Shown here: positions 15,218 to 23,997 of the stretch, piece by piece
How positions within the stretch are numbered: position 1 is the stretch's first letter
How the letters are laid out: each line of letters begins with the position of its first letter
Source: an uncultured Cytophagales bacterium
GTDB taxonomy: Bacteria; Bacteroidota; Bacteroidia; Cytophagales; Cyclobacteriaceae
Length of the DNA: 64,000 nucleotides
Direction of reading: 5' to 3'
Assembly (NCBI GenBank): GCA_913057175.1
Contig: CAJXNP010000020.1
Span: forward strand, 1-64,000
Translations under genes and position numbers: made by a program
The notes under the pieces: model-generated
Told to the model about the DNA's origin: nothing
Seen by the model: the letters and a program-made list of their open reading frames with translations, nothing else
The model's database searches: none

Positions 15218-15589
15218 ATGAATATAAAACCGAATGAGCTATTGTTGATTTACAATTCCAAATATATGCTTGACAGAAAGACGATTGGATATGCCCGAAG
15301 TTTGAGGCATTACAAATTAAAAGAAATGGATGTTCAGCACGAAAATTTAAGTGAAATGCAATTGGAAGAAATAGCAAAATTATTGAATGTTGAACGAGCT
15401 GAATTATTGGATCGAAACTCGGAAGATTTCCAAAAGGAATATGCCAACATTCAATTAACAAAAATGGATATCCTGAAAGTCCTCAAGAAAAAGCCTCACA
15501 TGATCAAAACCCCTATTGTGGTATATAGCAATCGTGCTGAATTTGTAGACTCATCTTTTTCCTTTATAAAAGAGGACATGATAAGCTGA
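15218..15589 (+). CDS. ArsC/Spx-like thioredoxin-fold protein without active-site Cys
   Basis: A 123-residue protein. The core matches the ArsC/Spx group: a first strand LLLIYNS, a helix, KLLNVERAELLDRN, ILKVLKKKPHMIKTPIVVYSNRA (the TPIV cis-Pro region) and a terminal helix. The N-terminal Cys of the C-x-x-x-x-R or C-x-x-C site is absent: YNSKYMLDRKT stands where the cysteine would be, and no Cys is present in the protein. It is thus unlikely to be a reductase and may bind protein or RNA polymerase as Spx does, which is inference. Confidence 0.65.
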   Translation: MNIKPNELLLIYNSKYMLDRKTIGYARSLRHYKLKEMDVQHENLSEMQLEEIAKLLNVERAELLDRNSEDFQKEYANIQLTKMDILKVLKKKPHMIKTPIVVYSNRAEFVDSSFSFIKEDMIS

Positions 15590-15667
15590 TTGATAGAATC
15601 TATATAAAAATTCACTAGTCAATTTTATTAACCTAAGTCAAAATTAACACTTGCTATCTTTCCATGT

Positions 15668-16279
15668 TTATTGAACGACATTTCCCTTCGCGGGAATAGG
15701 CATTTCCTCTAAGTGACGGGCAAAATGAATGAGGTTCCAGGTCATGATCCTGGTATTTCTTTTTGTAAATTCATTATTCTGACCAGCTTCCTTGTAGGAT
15801 GGGCCGGGTCCCGCGTCACCTACCCAATAGACATCAACCTGGGGTGGTATGGTAAATCCAATGTGAGAAAGTCCGTAGAGGATATCCCTGCAAACATTTT
15901 TCCCTCCGTCTTCATTTCCGGTCACCATCACTCCAGCCACCTTGTTGTAATATAAATATTGCCCTGCTTCATTTGTTTCTGCACTGTGAGCATACAGTCT
16001 TTCTATGACCTTCGTCGCTACGCTGCTCTTTTCCCCAAGCCAGATTGGTGAACCAATTACCACAATCTGTGAACCCATAATTTTTCTGAGTAAAAGCGGC
16101 CAATCATCCTTCTTGAATTTTGGATCTACACTATGCTCAATAGTCAGATCTACAGCTCTGACTATTTCAGAACTGATTCCTTCTTTTTTCAATATTTCTC
16201 TGGATTTATTGATTAGTACCTCAGTATTTGACTCTTCCGGAGATCTTTTTAATGTGCAATTGATAAATAGCGCTTTCAT
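15668..16279 (-). CDS. NADPH-dependent FMN reductase / flavodoxin-like oxidoreductase
   Basis: A 203-residue flavodoxin-fold protein. The FMN phosphate loop is CTLKRSPEESNT (about 8-19). GSPIWLGEKSS (about 74-84) and the VTGNEDGGKN segment (about 119-128) are typical of this reductase family. The substrate is not known. It lies 2 bp downstream of the DUF7218-like gene and ends a three-gene minus-strand unit with the TspO-type gene. Confidence 0.85.
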   Translation of the reverse strand: MKALFINCTLKRSPEESNTEVLINKSREILKKEGISSEIVRAVDLTIEHSVDPKFKKDDWPLLLRKIMGSQIVVIGSPIWLGEKSSVATKVIERLYAHSAETNEAGQYLYYNKVAGVMVTGNEDGGKNVCRDILYGLSHIGFTIPPQVDVYWVGDAGPGPSYKEAGQNNEFTKRNTRIMTWNLIHFARHLEEMPIPAKGNVVQ

Positions 16280-16281
16280 GT

Positions 16282-16530
16282 TTAGCTGTTTCTAATTGAG
16301 TGAATGAGTTCTTTCTTTGTCATTTTGGAGCGGCCTTCTATGCCAATTTTTCTGGCTTGCTCGTACAAATCCTTTTTAGTACGGGTTTCGTATTTGGATG
16401 CACCGCCTCCCTTTTTCCCGCTGTCAGGTGTATTGGCAATCCGAGCAGCTTTTTCCTTGCTCATTCCTTTTTTGATAAGAGCTTCGTATTGCTTCTCATT
16501 TTTGATAGTTGATAATTTACCTTTTGGCAT
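16282..16530 (-). CDS. small basic protein, DUF7218-like with Rho-N-like helix
   Basis: An 82-residue basic protein. The ATG at 16530 begins MPKGKLSTIKNEKQY, as in homologues I recall; the longer frame overlaps the next gene. Residues 1-45 hold the KGMSKEKAARIANTP motif and a Gly/Lys linker. Residues 50-82 form a SAP/Rho-N-like helix pair (TKKDLYEQARKIGIEG, MTKKELIHSIR). This suggests nucleic acid binding. It is very close to its neighbours on both sides (2 bp each). Confidence 0.65.
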   Translation of the reverse strand: MPKGKLSTIKNEKQYEALIKKGMSKEKAARIANTPDSGKKGGGASKYETRTKKDLYEQARKIGIEGRSKMTKKELIHSIRNS

Positions 16531-16532
16531 AG

Positions 16533-17336
16533 CTATATGTTTGTATGTTGTGTGATTGGTTTTCTTTTTAGTTCCATTAAAATCAAACCCACTATTAGTG
16601 CTATGATTACGATAATACATGTCGTGCTGACTGTTGGCGTACTGTCCTGCCATCTATTGAAATAGATGCCCGCAATTCCCCATGTAATGGCAATAACAGC
16701 AGAAATCAGCCTTAATCTTTTTAGTAAAAACAATCCGACCCCTCCTCCAATGATAATCATGATCGCGGCCCAAACCTGTTCGGAAAGGCCAAACCCTTGC
16801 CAATCCAGGTCGGTCAGATATACAGCAACATTTGCAATGGCCGCTATGCAAATCCACCCAAGATATAGTCCAAACGGGATCTTTACCAGCCATTTGAGAG
16901 GGAGAGAAGTTCCCATCTTCTCTATAAGTGAATAAATCCTAACATTGATATCGATTAATGTGAGTAAAATGAATGCCATGAATGCGATGGTCAAAGGGAA
17001 AATTTCATAGTGCCAGGAAATGAGCCAGGCAACATTTGCCATGCAGTTAAGGAAAAAGATCACTCCAAGTTGCGATGCTACCGTCTTTGCCGTATTGGCT
17101 CCCCGCTGGAGTACACCTTTTGATTGGTAAATTACAAAGGAAAGCAAACCAAGGTAAATTACGGACCATATTCCAAATGTAAATCCAGCCGGGGTAAACA
17201 GGTTTTTATAGGAAGCGGAAACGCTTTGGGTTGTTTGATCATTAATTGGTAGTGTATTGGCCAGGATATTAACAACTATTACGGCCATGAAGCCAGCAAT
17301 ATTTAATATCTGTATAGTTTTTACCGGTTTTATCAT
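16533..17336 (-). CDS. TspO/MBR-like tryptophan-rich membrane protein
   Basis: A roughly 267-residue membrane protein with about eight helices. FTPAGFTFGIWSVIYLGL near the N-terminus and repeated Trp residues are typical of the long tryptophan-rich sensory protein group related to TspO (NIAWLISWH-type helix, LYLGWICIAAIANVA). Known relatives bind tetrapyrroles or light-linked ligands; the function here is not shown. The start at 17336 was preferred to 17363, but either is possible. Confidence 0.7.
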   Translation of the reverse strand: MIKPVKTIQILNIAGFMAVIVVNILANTLPINDQTTQSVSASYKNLFTPAGFTFGIWSVIYLGLLSFVIYQSKGVLQRGANTAKTVASQLGVIFFLNCMANVAWLISWHYEIFPLTIAFMAFILLTLIDINVRIYSLIEKMGTSLPLKWLVKIPFGLYLGWICIAAIANVAVYLTDLDWQGFGLSEQVWAAIMIIIGGGVGLFLLKRLRLISAVIAITWGIAGIYFNRWQDSTPTVSTTCIIVIIALIVGLILMELKRKPITQHTNI

Positions 17337-17631
17337 TTGAATTGTTTTTGGAAAAATATCCATTTTACATTCTCAACCTTTGTAGAAATTGAGTTTCAAT
17401 AGCATATCGGGTCAAAATCATGCCATAATCATATCATTAAATCAGGCAACCTCATTCTTTGACCCTTTATCAGAGTGAGGAAAAAAATCCACAATATTAA
17501 CATGGATTGTGGAATGCCATCCCAAAAAATATAGAACGACGGCTTAGATGATACCTTGAGTTTGCTTTAAGGCTTCGGCATATCTTTTGGAAGGTTTCTT
17601 AGTAGCATTAGAGAAATCAAAAAAAAATAAT

Positions 17632-18039
17632 ATGTCACGGTTAAGCAGAGGAAATCATTTCTTAGGAGGATTCGGAACTCAGAATTACCTGGAAGATTAT
17701 CACATGGGAAAATCGGGAGACTATCGGCCAGTTTCAAATATTTCGGAAAATGATGCGGAATATAAATTGGAACTCGGGATACCCGGATTTAGAAAAGAAG
17801 ATATTGAATTAAGTATACACGATAACCGACTGATAATATCAGGACAAAATCAAAATAAAACTTCTTTAGAATATCAAAGGCAGGAATTTAATCATTCCAC
17901 TTTTAAGCAGACCTATGATTTACCTGGTGATGTGGATAAGGAACACATCAATGCAACATGCAAGAATGGTATGTTGGAAATTTTCTTGCCTAAAAAAAGA
18001 AATGTTCAGAAGCCGCATTCGAAAATCACCATCAAGTGA
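17632..18039 (+). CDS. Hsp20 / alpha-crystallin small heat shock protein
   Basis: A 135-residue chaperone from the ATG at 17632 (the longer TTG-started frame is unlikely). The alpha-crystallin domain runs from about 40 to 125: YKLELGIPGFRKEDIELSI, NRLIISG, F-x-x-x-F-x-L-P-like FKQTYDLPGDV, and the closing NGMLEIFLPK (G-x-L motif), then a basic tail. It is the first gene of the stress block running to 25.3 kb on the same strand. Confidence 0.9.
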   Translation: MSRLSRGNHFLGGFGTQNYLEDYHMGKSGDYRPVSNISENDAEYKLELGIPGFRKEDIELSIHDNRLIISGQNQNKTSLEYQRQEFNHSTFKQTYDLPGDVDKEHINATCKNGMLEIFLPKKRNVQKPHSKITIK

Positions 18040-18094
18040 TTATCAGATCCTGACACAATTTAATTGTTAAAGACAAAACGAAAAGAAAGGGAAA

Positions 18095-18559
18095 ATGAAA
18101 ATTGTAGATCCATTGATTCAAAATATAGTCGACAGGTTAAAGCTCGCTGAAGAGATATATGAAAAAGCTGCACAAAGTGTTCATAACCAACCCATGAGGG
18201 ACCAATTTGACACATTGGCTAAACAAAAGACCAAATATATCACGGAAATAGCTGAATATTTTAACATTGATCGACAACGCTATCAGATCAATTTAACAGA
18301 TCGTATTCGTGTGGAGCTGGACAAAGTAGGAATTGAATTTGACAATCTTGTCATCCATCGGAATGAGATGGATATTCTGAGTTATTGTATCAGCAGGGAG
18401 GAAGAAGTTGTGGGTGCATATAAAAAGTTTGTTGACGATATCGGTAAGGATCAGCATCTTATACAAATGATACAAGCTCAGATGAATGAGTCAATGAGGA
18501 ATCTTTTTGAGCTAAAAGAAACTCAAAAAGTTTATGACTTTGAAAGAACTGATAAATAA
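18095..18559 (+). CDS. ferritin-like four-helix protein (DUF2383-like), function unknown
   Basis: A 154-residue all-helical protein. Four long amphipathic helices with spaced Glu/His (LKLAEEIYEKAA, QKTKYITEIAEYF, HRNEMDILSYCISREEEVVGAYKKF, QMNESMRNLFELKE) suggest a ferritin-like bundle such as the PA2169/DUF2383 group. A complete diiron E-x-x-H set was not confirmed. Its position between Hsp20 and a universal stress protein supports a stress role. Confidence 0.55.
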   Translation: MKIVDPLIQNIVDRLKLAEEIYEKAAQSVHNQPMRDQFDTLAKQKTKYITEIAEYFNIDRQRYQINLTDRIRVELDKVGIEFDNLVIHRNEMDILSYCISREEEVVGAYKKFVDDIGKDQHLIQMIQAQMNESMRNLFELKETQKVYDFERTDK

Positions 18560-18636
18560 AAATTCTTAATAATTAACCGACAACCTGACACCAGCTTTAG
18601 ATTTTGAACTCATTAGCATAGATAAGAGGAATCATT

Positions 18637-19488
18637 ATGAAAAAACACATACTCGTACCAGTTGATTTTACTAAAATCGCCGAAACCGGTCTTGCTACTG
18701 CGATCAACATTGCTAAAAAAGTCGATGCAAAGATTACGATGCTTCATGTGATAGATGATCAAGGCCCTGCCAATTTCCGACCGGACGGGGATATGATAGC
18801 CAAACACAAAGAAAATGCTGAGCATGATCGGTTTATGGCCGAATTGATTAAAAAAAGTCGTGCTGAATTAGGTGAATTGTTCAATCGCTTTGATTTTCAA
18901 AACCTCGAAACCAAATCAGTCATAGAATTTGGAAAGTTTAAGGAAGGATTAAAATCATTTTTAGACTCAAACAAAGTTGATCTGATTGTAATTGGTACGA
19001 GTGGGGAGACTTCTTTAAGCGAATTCTTTTCTGGAAATCATGCTACGCAGACTTTTAGGATTGCGGATGTACCTGTTCTGGCATTGAAGGATTGTTTTTC
19101 CATTACCAACCTGAACGATATCCTGCTACTAACTGATCTTCAGGATTACAAAAAGGAAACGATCGGCCTGATCAGGAATTTTGCAGAAATGTTTGATTTG
19201 AAAGTGCATATTGCACACATCAGGCAAAATAAGGATCTTGTCGAAGAAAATATAGAGCAGAGGTTAAAGACGTTTGCTCAGGAGAATAATTTCAAAAATT
19301 ACGAGATATTTGTACTGGAAAAAGGCAGGAAGACTGAAAAAATACATGAATTCACAGAAGAAATGAATATTGATCTGATCGCAACCATTACAGAAGGTAA
19401 TTCCGGATTGGTCAGGTTAATTTTCGGCAGCGATACGGAAAAGTTTCTTCACAAATTAGAAAATCCATTGTTAACTGTTAGTGAATAA
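18637..19488 (+). CDS. tandem universal stress protein
   Basis: A 283-residue protein of two Usp domains. The first begins HILVPVDFTKIAETGLATAINIAKKVDAKITMLHVID and has the ATP-binding IVIGTSG segment (about 118-124). The second (about 150-283) is more degenerate: DILLLTDLQDYKKE, KVHIAHI, then LIATITEGNSG with a phosphate-loop-like end. Tandem Usp proteins bind ATP or similar nucleotides and help in energy or redox stress. Confidence 0.88.
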   Translation: MKKHILVPVDFTKIAETGLATAINIAKKVDAKITMLHVIDDQGPANFRPDGDMIAKHKENAEHDRFMAELIKKSRAELGELFNRFDFQNLETKSVIEFGKFKEGLKSFLDSNKVDLIVIGTSGETSLSEFFSGNHATQTFRIADVPVLALKDCFSITNLNDILLLTDLQDYKKETIGLIRNFAEMFDLKVHIAHIRQNKDLVEENIEQRLKTFAQENNFKNYEIFVLEKGRKTEKIHEFTEEMNIDLIATITEGNSGLVRLIFGSDTEKFLHKLENPLLTVSE

Positions 19489-19616
19489 TTTAATTCGGAA
19501 GATACTTTTTAGCAATCAATTTACTTTGATCGAATTGATTAATGATTCGAAAATGAGTAATTTGTAGAAATAATTACACACTTGTTAAATTTTAATTAAG
19601 ACTAACGTTCCTTTTT

Positions 19617-19970
19617 ATGTTGAAGGCATTGATTGTAGATGACGAAGAGGACATAGGATTAATGGTCGCGAGATTTTTGAAAAAGGAGGGATTGGAGGCC
19701 GACTATGTAAATCGTATTCAGAAGGCAAAGGAAAAGATAATAAATGGAGATTATAATTTTTTCTTTTTAGATCTGAATCTTCCAGATGGCACAGGATTTG
19801 ACCTGGTGCCCGATATTAAATCACATAATAATGACCCGAAGGTGGTCATTATCAGCGCATTTGATGGTATCAATGAAACCAAGAAAGCAAATGAAATGGG
19901 TGTGGATATTTTTATCAAAAAACCATTTACAAAAAATGAAGTATTAGAAGCTGTACGTGATCTGACTTAA
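19617..19970 (+). CDS. single-domain response regulator
   Basis: A 117-residue CheY-like receiver. The acidic pocket is VDDEED (7-12), the phospho-acceptor is Asp52 in FLDLNLPDG, the switch Ser is in VVIISAF (about 78), and the conserved Lys is in FIKKPF (about 100). With no output domain, it likely acts by protein contact or as a phosphate relay for the kinase at 21472. The next gene follows after 19 bp. Confidence 0.9.
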   Translation: MLKALIVDDEEDIGLMVARFLKKEGLEADYVNRIQKAKEKIINGDYNFFFLDLNLPDGTGFDLVPDIKSHNNDPKVVIISAFDGINETKKANEMGVDIFIKKPFTKNEVLEAVRDLT

Positions 19971-19989
19971 CCGACTGCTAACATTATTT

Positions 19990-21366
19990 ATGGATAAAAT
20001 TCTTATTGTTGATGATGACAAGGACATCTGTGTATTGCTAAAAAAGTTCCTTTCTAAAAAGGGCTATGAAGCTCATACCGCAGATACTGGCAAGGAGGCA
20101 GTTGCATGGCTAAAGGAACATCCTTGCGATCTGGTCTTATGTGACTTTAAATTACCTGACTACACGGGGCTGGATATCCTGCAAAAAATCAAGATTATCA
20201 ATTCAAAAATCCAGGTAATAATCATCACTGGATATTCGGATGTCCGGGTAGCAGTCGATTCCCTTAAAAAAGGGGCTTACGACTATGTAACAAAGCCTCT
20301 GTATCCGGATGAGATATTGCTAACCGTCCAGAATGCTCTGAAAAGCGAAGTAGTACCAAAGGAAACTTCAGGAAATAAAAGATCCCTTCCGTCGATAAAT
20401 AAGTACGAATATATTGCGGGCACCAGTCAGCAATCACAGCTTGTTCAGAAACATATTGATCTGATTGCTCCAACGGAAATGTCTGTCATAATTGTAGGTG
20501 AAACCGGAACCGGAAAAGAATACGTGGCAAGGGCCATTCACGAAAAAAGCAAACGTGCTAACCAACCTTTTATCGCTGTGGACTGTGGAGCTTTACCAAA
20601 AGACCTGGCAGGAAGTGAACTGTTCGGGCATGTGAAAGGAGCGTTTACAGGGGCCATTCACGATAAAAAGGGGTGCTTTGAATTGGCTAATCGTGGAACC
20701 CTGTTCCTCGACGAAATCGGTAATCTGAGCTATGAAAACCAGGTTAAATTACTGAGGGTTTTACAAGAAAGAGTAGTTAAGAAGGTAGGAGGTATCGAAG
20801 ATATTTCGATAGATGTCAGAGTATTGGTGGCATCCAACGAAAATCTCAGAGACAAGGTAAGAGGAAATGAATTCAGGGAAGATCTTTATCATCGACTAAA
20901 TGAGTTCAAAATTGAATTAGCTCCCATACGTGAGCGACCAAATGATATAGAATTATACGCCTATCACTTTCTGGAACAGGCAAATCAACAACTGGAAAAG
21001 AACGTAACTGAATTCCATGAAGAAGCCCTTAATAAGCTACGTACCTACTACTGGCATGGAAATTTACGCGAATTAAAAAATGTTATTAAGAGAGGAGTCC
21101 TGTTAACCCAGGGACATGTTTTTAGTACCAAAAATTTACCTCCGGAAATTTCAAATTCCGTTTCATCAGTCAATAGTCCGGTAGAGGTATATTTTAATGA
21201 CGCGATGCCAGGAAGTTTGAAGGATGTCGCTGAACAAGCCGAGCGAAAGGCAATCCTCACAGTTTTGCAAAAAACGAATAATAATAAAACCAAAACGGCT
21301 GAATTGCTCAATGTGGACAGGAAAACACTTTACAATAAGCTAAAAGCCTATGGTATTGAAAATTAA
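19990..21366 (+). CDS. sigma-54-dependent NtrC-family response regulator
   Basis: A 458-residue activator with three parts: a receiver (about 1-115; Asp52 in LCDFKLPD, Lys in YVTKPL), a AAA+ domain (about 135-365; Walker A GETGTGKE, GAFTGA loop for sigma-54 contact, Walker B LFLDEIG) and a Fis-type HTH at the end (NNKTKTAELLNVDRKTLYNKL). It activates sigma-54 promoters on phosphorylation, and it pairs with the PAS kinase downstream. Confidence 0.93.
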   Translation: MDKILIVDDDKDICVLLKKFLSKKGYEAHTADTGKEAVAWLKEHPCDLVLCDFKLPDYTGLDILQKIKIINSKIQVIIITGYSDVRVAVDSLKKGAYDYVTKPLYPDEILLTVQNALKSEVVPKETSGNKRSLPSINKYEYIAGTSQQSQLVQKHIDLIAPTEMSVIIVGETGTGKEYVARAIHEKSKRANQPFIAVDCGALPKDLAGSELFGHVKGAFTGAIHDKKGCFELANRGTLFLDEIGNLSYENQVKLLRVLQERVVKKVGGIEDISIDVRVLVASNENLRDKVRGNEFREDLYHRLNEFKIELAPIRERPNDIELYAYHFLEQANQQLEKNVTEFHEEALNKLRTYYWHGNLRELKNVIKRGVLLTQGHVFSTKNLPPEISNSVSSVNSPVEVYFNDAMPGSLKDVAEQAERKAILTVLQKTNNNKTKTAELLNVDRKTLYNKLKAYGIEN

Positions 21367-21471
21367 ATATATTGAGGCATAAAAGATTTTATTGTTTCTA
21401 TTAGAATAAGAAAGTTCAAAGTAGTTTTTGGTCATTAAACAAAAAGCTGATTTTCAATTTATAAAACCTCC

Positions 21472-22935
21472 ATGTTTGAGCAATTTAATAAGTCTGGAGT
21501 AAGTTCAACCGATGAATTCCTCAAAAGTGTCTTAGACAGTGCATTTTATGGAATACTTACCTACAGGTCCATTCGAAATGAACAAAATGAGATAATCGAT
21601 TTCGAATGCTTATACGCCAATGATATTGCTGCAAAAATCATCAACATTGACACAAAAGATTTAAAAGGATCCAGGTTGTTGGAAGTATATCCGGGCAATG
21701 AATCTGCAGGATTATTTGACAAATACAAAGAGGTCGTCGAAAAAGGTGATCTAAGGACTTTTGAGCAATATTATGAAGGGGAAGATATCAATAAATGGTT
21801 TAGGATTTCCGCTGTAAAGCTCAACGATGGGTTTACGGTTTCATTCCAGGATATCTCAGAATTTAAGAAAGCAGTAAAGGAAGTTGAGGAAAGGGAGATA
21901 AAATATCAAAAATTATTTAGTGAATCACTTGATCCAATTTTTATTGTCGATGACCAATTCAATTTTGTAAATGCAAACCCCGCCTTCCAGGATTTATTTG
22001 AATATTGTTTGAAGGACCTCATCTGCCTGAATTTTCAACAAATTTTTAATGAAAAGAAAGATTTTGAATTGCTCAGGAAAATAATATTGGACCAAAAAAA
22101 AGTTGAAGAATATGAGGTATTGTTAATAGATGGCAAAGGAATAAAAAAACCGTGCCTGGTAAATTGTGTCTCCATCTACGAAGAAGAAAATAGCTCATAT
22201 ACTTATCTGGGAATAATCCGGGATTTAAGCAAAAGAAAACAAGCTGATAAGGAGTTGATCGTAGCTGAGAAACTTTCCATGACGGGGAAAATTGCACGGA
22301 CCATTGCTCATGAGATAAGAAATCCACTTACAAACCTTACCCTGGCCTTGCAGCAACTGAAAGATGAAGTTCCCAGCGAAGTGGAAGATGCAGAACTCTA
22401 TTTCAATATTATTCAAAGAAATGCCGACCGGATAGGAAACCTGATTACAGACCTTCTCAATTCAAGTAAGAGCCAGGAGCTGAAACTTGAAAAGCAGTCT
22501 TTGAATAAGCTTGTAAAAAGCTCGCTAACCCTGGTAAAGGATCGCATGAAATTGCAGAGTATAAACCTTTACCAGGATTATGATAGTAATTTACCTGACA
22601 TCGCTATTGATAGTGATCAATTTAAAGTAGCACTGCTCAATCTTTTTATCAACGCCATTGAAGCCATGAAACCAGACAAGGGCAAATTAACTGTCAAAAC
22701 TGCTCTGGAGGGAAACAACCAAATAAAGCTTAGCATATGCGACAATGGCATAGGAATTCCAAAAGACAAACTGGATGATCTATTTGAACCATTTTTCACC
22801 GAAAAAAAAGAAGGTTCCGGTTTAGGATTAACTGCTGTTCAAAATATTGTTCACAGTCACAAAGCCAAAATTGAAGTAGATAGCGAGTTAGGAAAAGGAA
22901 CTTCTTTTCATATAATATTTAAAGTAAAACCGTAG
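21472..22935 (+). CDS. PAS-domain sensor histidine kinase
   Basis: A 487-residue soluble kinase without membrane segments. Two PAS-type domains occupy about 15-130 and 145-265, followed by the H box (IAHEIRNPLTNL, His about 281) and ATPase motifs: the N box (LFINAIEAMK), G1 (ICDNGIGIPKDKL), F (FEPFFTEKKEG) and G2 (GSGLGLTAV). As a cytosolic PAS kinase it probably senses an internal cue (redox, energy or ligand) and drives the NtrC-type regulator encoded just upstream. Confidence 0.92.
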   Translation: MFEQFNKSGVSSTDEFLKSVLDSAFYGILTYRSIRNEQNEIIDFECLYANDIAAKIINIDTKDLKGSRLLEVYPGNESAGLFDKYKEVVEKGDLRTFEQYYEGEDINKWFRISAVKLNDGFTVSFQDISEFKKAVKEVEEREIKYQKLFSESLDPIFIVDDQFNFVNANPAFQDLFEYCLKDLICLNFQQIFNEKKDFELLRKIILDQKKVEEYEVLLIDGKGIKKPCLVNCVSIYEEENSSYTYLGIIRDLSKRKQADKELIVAEKLSMTGKIARTIAHEIRNPLTNLTLALQQLKDEVPSEVEDAELYFNIIQRNADRIGNLITDLLNSSKSQELKLEKQSLNKLVKSSLTLVKDRMKLQSINLYQDYDSNLPDIAIDSDQFKVALLNLFINAIEAMKPDKGKLTVKTALEGNNQIKLSICDNGIGIPKDKLDDLFEPFFTEKKEGSGLGLTAVQNIVHSHKAKIEVDSELGKGTSFHIIFKVKP

Positions 22936-23019
22936 AGATTTTTCCCCACCTCAGGATTTGAAATCCTCATTTTATTTAAACAAAACCCTCTTGGTTCTTC
23001 ATCAGATGCGATTTTTCAA

Positions 23020-23036
23020 TTGGAACGCCATTCGCT
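23020..23036 (+). promoter_or_regulatory. possible sigma-54 promoter before Dps gene
   Basis: TTGGAACGCCATTCGCT matches TTGGCACG-N4-TTGCT with two differences, keeping the GG and GC dinucleotides at the right spacing. It lies 41 bp before the ATG at 23078, downstream of an NtrC-type regulator gene. Confidence 0.45.
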
Positions 23037-23077
23037 TTAAATGTTAAAGAACAAGTATCAAATTAAATAGAAAAGTC

Positions 23078-23602
23078 ATGAAGGATCATACGCTTGAAAT
23101 GAAAGAAATTGAAGACAAAAAGGAAAAACCTTTCGCTAAAATGGGTTATACAAAAATGGAAACCGCGGAACTGGTGGATTCACTTAATAATCTATTAGCA
23201 AACTTTAGTGTCCATTATCAAAAGCTTAGGAATTTTCATTGGAATGTAAAAGGGGCGGATTTTTTTGACATACACGAAAATTTTGAAATGCAATACAATA
23301 ATGCCAAAGTAGCCATTGATGATATCGCTGAGCGAATCAGGGTCTTTGGACAAACTCCATTAAGTACCATGAGGCAATACCTGGCCACCTCGCAAATTAA
23401 AGAGTCAGGAACTGATCTGACAAGCCTGGAAATGGTTCGCGAAATCATAAAGGATTATGAAATATTACTGGAATTCATGTTCAATGTAATTGAAATGGCT
23501 ATTGAACACGGAGACAGTGGGACCGAAGATATGGTTAAAGGGTTTGTCAAAACCACCGAGAAAAATCACTGGATGCTCACATCATTTGCCCACCAGGGAT
23601 AA
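23078..23602 (+). CDS. dps: Dps/ferritin-like DNA-protection protein
   Basis: A 174-residue Dps-family protein. It has the conserved ferroxidase-region motifs NFHWNVKGADFFDIHENFE (about 50-68) and the later IDDIAERIRVFG. The intersubunit diiron ligands (His in FHWN, the second His in DIHE, then Asp/Glu) are visible. Dps forms dodecamers, binds iron and guards DNA against oxidants and starvation. The N-terminal 25 residues are a charged extension. Confidence 0.9.
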   Translation: MKDHTLEMKEIEDKKEKPFAKMGYTKMETAELVDSLNNLLANFSVHYQKLRNFHWNVKGADFFDIHENFEMQYNNAKVAIDDIAERIRVFGQTPLSTMRQYLATSQIKESGTDLTSLEMVREIIKDYEILLEFMFNVIEMAIEHGDSGTEDMVKGFVKTTEKNHWMLTSFAHQG

Positions 23603-23660
23603 TAAACAGAACGTCCTGAAAGTATCAGGACTCTTTTTAAAATCTTAAAAACAGTCATAT

Positions 23661-23930
23661 ATGAACACGAATGTAAAAATCTTTTTTTCATTTATTTTGG
23701 GAGCCGGCGCAGGCGTAGCTTATGGAATTTTAACTGCACCACGAAGTGGAAAAAACACCAGGAAAAAAATAGCCAAAGACGTTGATGCCGCCAGAAAATC
23801 AATTGAAAAAACAACGTCTAAAAAATTTGATGAAACAAAAGAATTGATCAGGTCTAATGCTGACAAACAAATAGAAAAAGGAAAAAAAGCATTAGATAAA
23901 ATCAAAGAAAGTATTCCATCACCAAATTAA
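23661..23930 (+). CDS. YtxH-domain stress protein
   Basis: An 89-residue protein with the YtxH signature: a short hydrophobic N-terminal helix with small residues (SFILGAGAGVAYGILTAPRSGKNTRKKI), followed by a Lys/Glu-rich amphipathic helix. It is usually found with general stress genes, as here between Dps and MscS. Confidence 0.82.
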   Translation: MNTNVKIFFSFILGAGAGVAYGILTAPRSGKNTRKKIAKDVDAARKSIEKTTSKKFDETKELIRSNADKQIEKGKKALDKIKESIPSPN

Positions 23931-23952
23931 ATTGATTCAAATTTTCTAAAGA

Positions 23953-23990
23953 CATTGATAAACCAATTTTTTAAAGGTTGGTTATCAATG
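23953..23990. terminator. hairpin before mechanosensitive channel gene
   Basis: CATTGATAAACCAA (23953-23966) and TTGGTTATCAATG (23978-23990) form a long stem with one bulged A. There is no T run after it on the plus strand, and it ends 7 bp before the MscS ATG, so it could act on translation or stability rather than as a terminator. Confidence 0.5.
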
Positions 23991-23997
23991 TATCGAC

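Noticed and set aside
17540-17632. Sigma-54 element before the Hsp20 gene
   Set aside because: A TTGC-like -12 box is seen but the spacing to a possible -24 GG/GA is off by two bases.
19574-19582. TTACAC before the response regulator gene as another regulon promoter
   Set aside because: The hexamer 14 bases upstream reads about TGAGTA, not GGTTAT, so only half of the motif is present.
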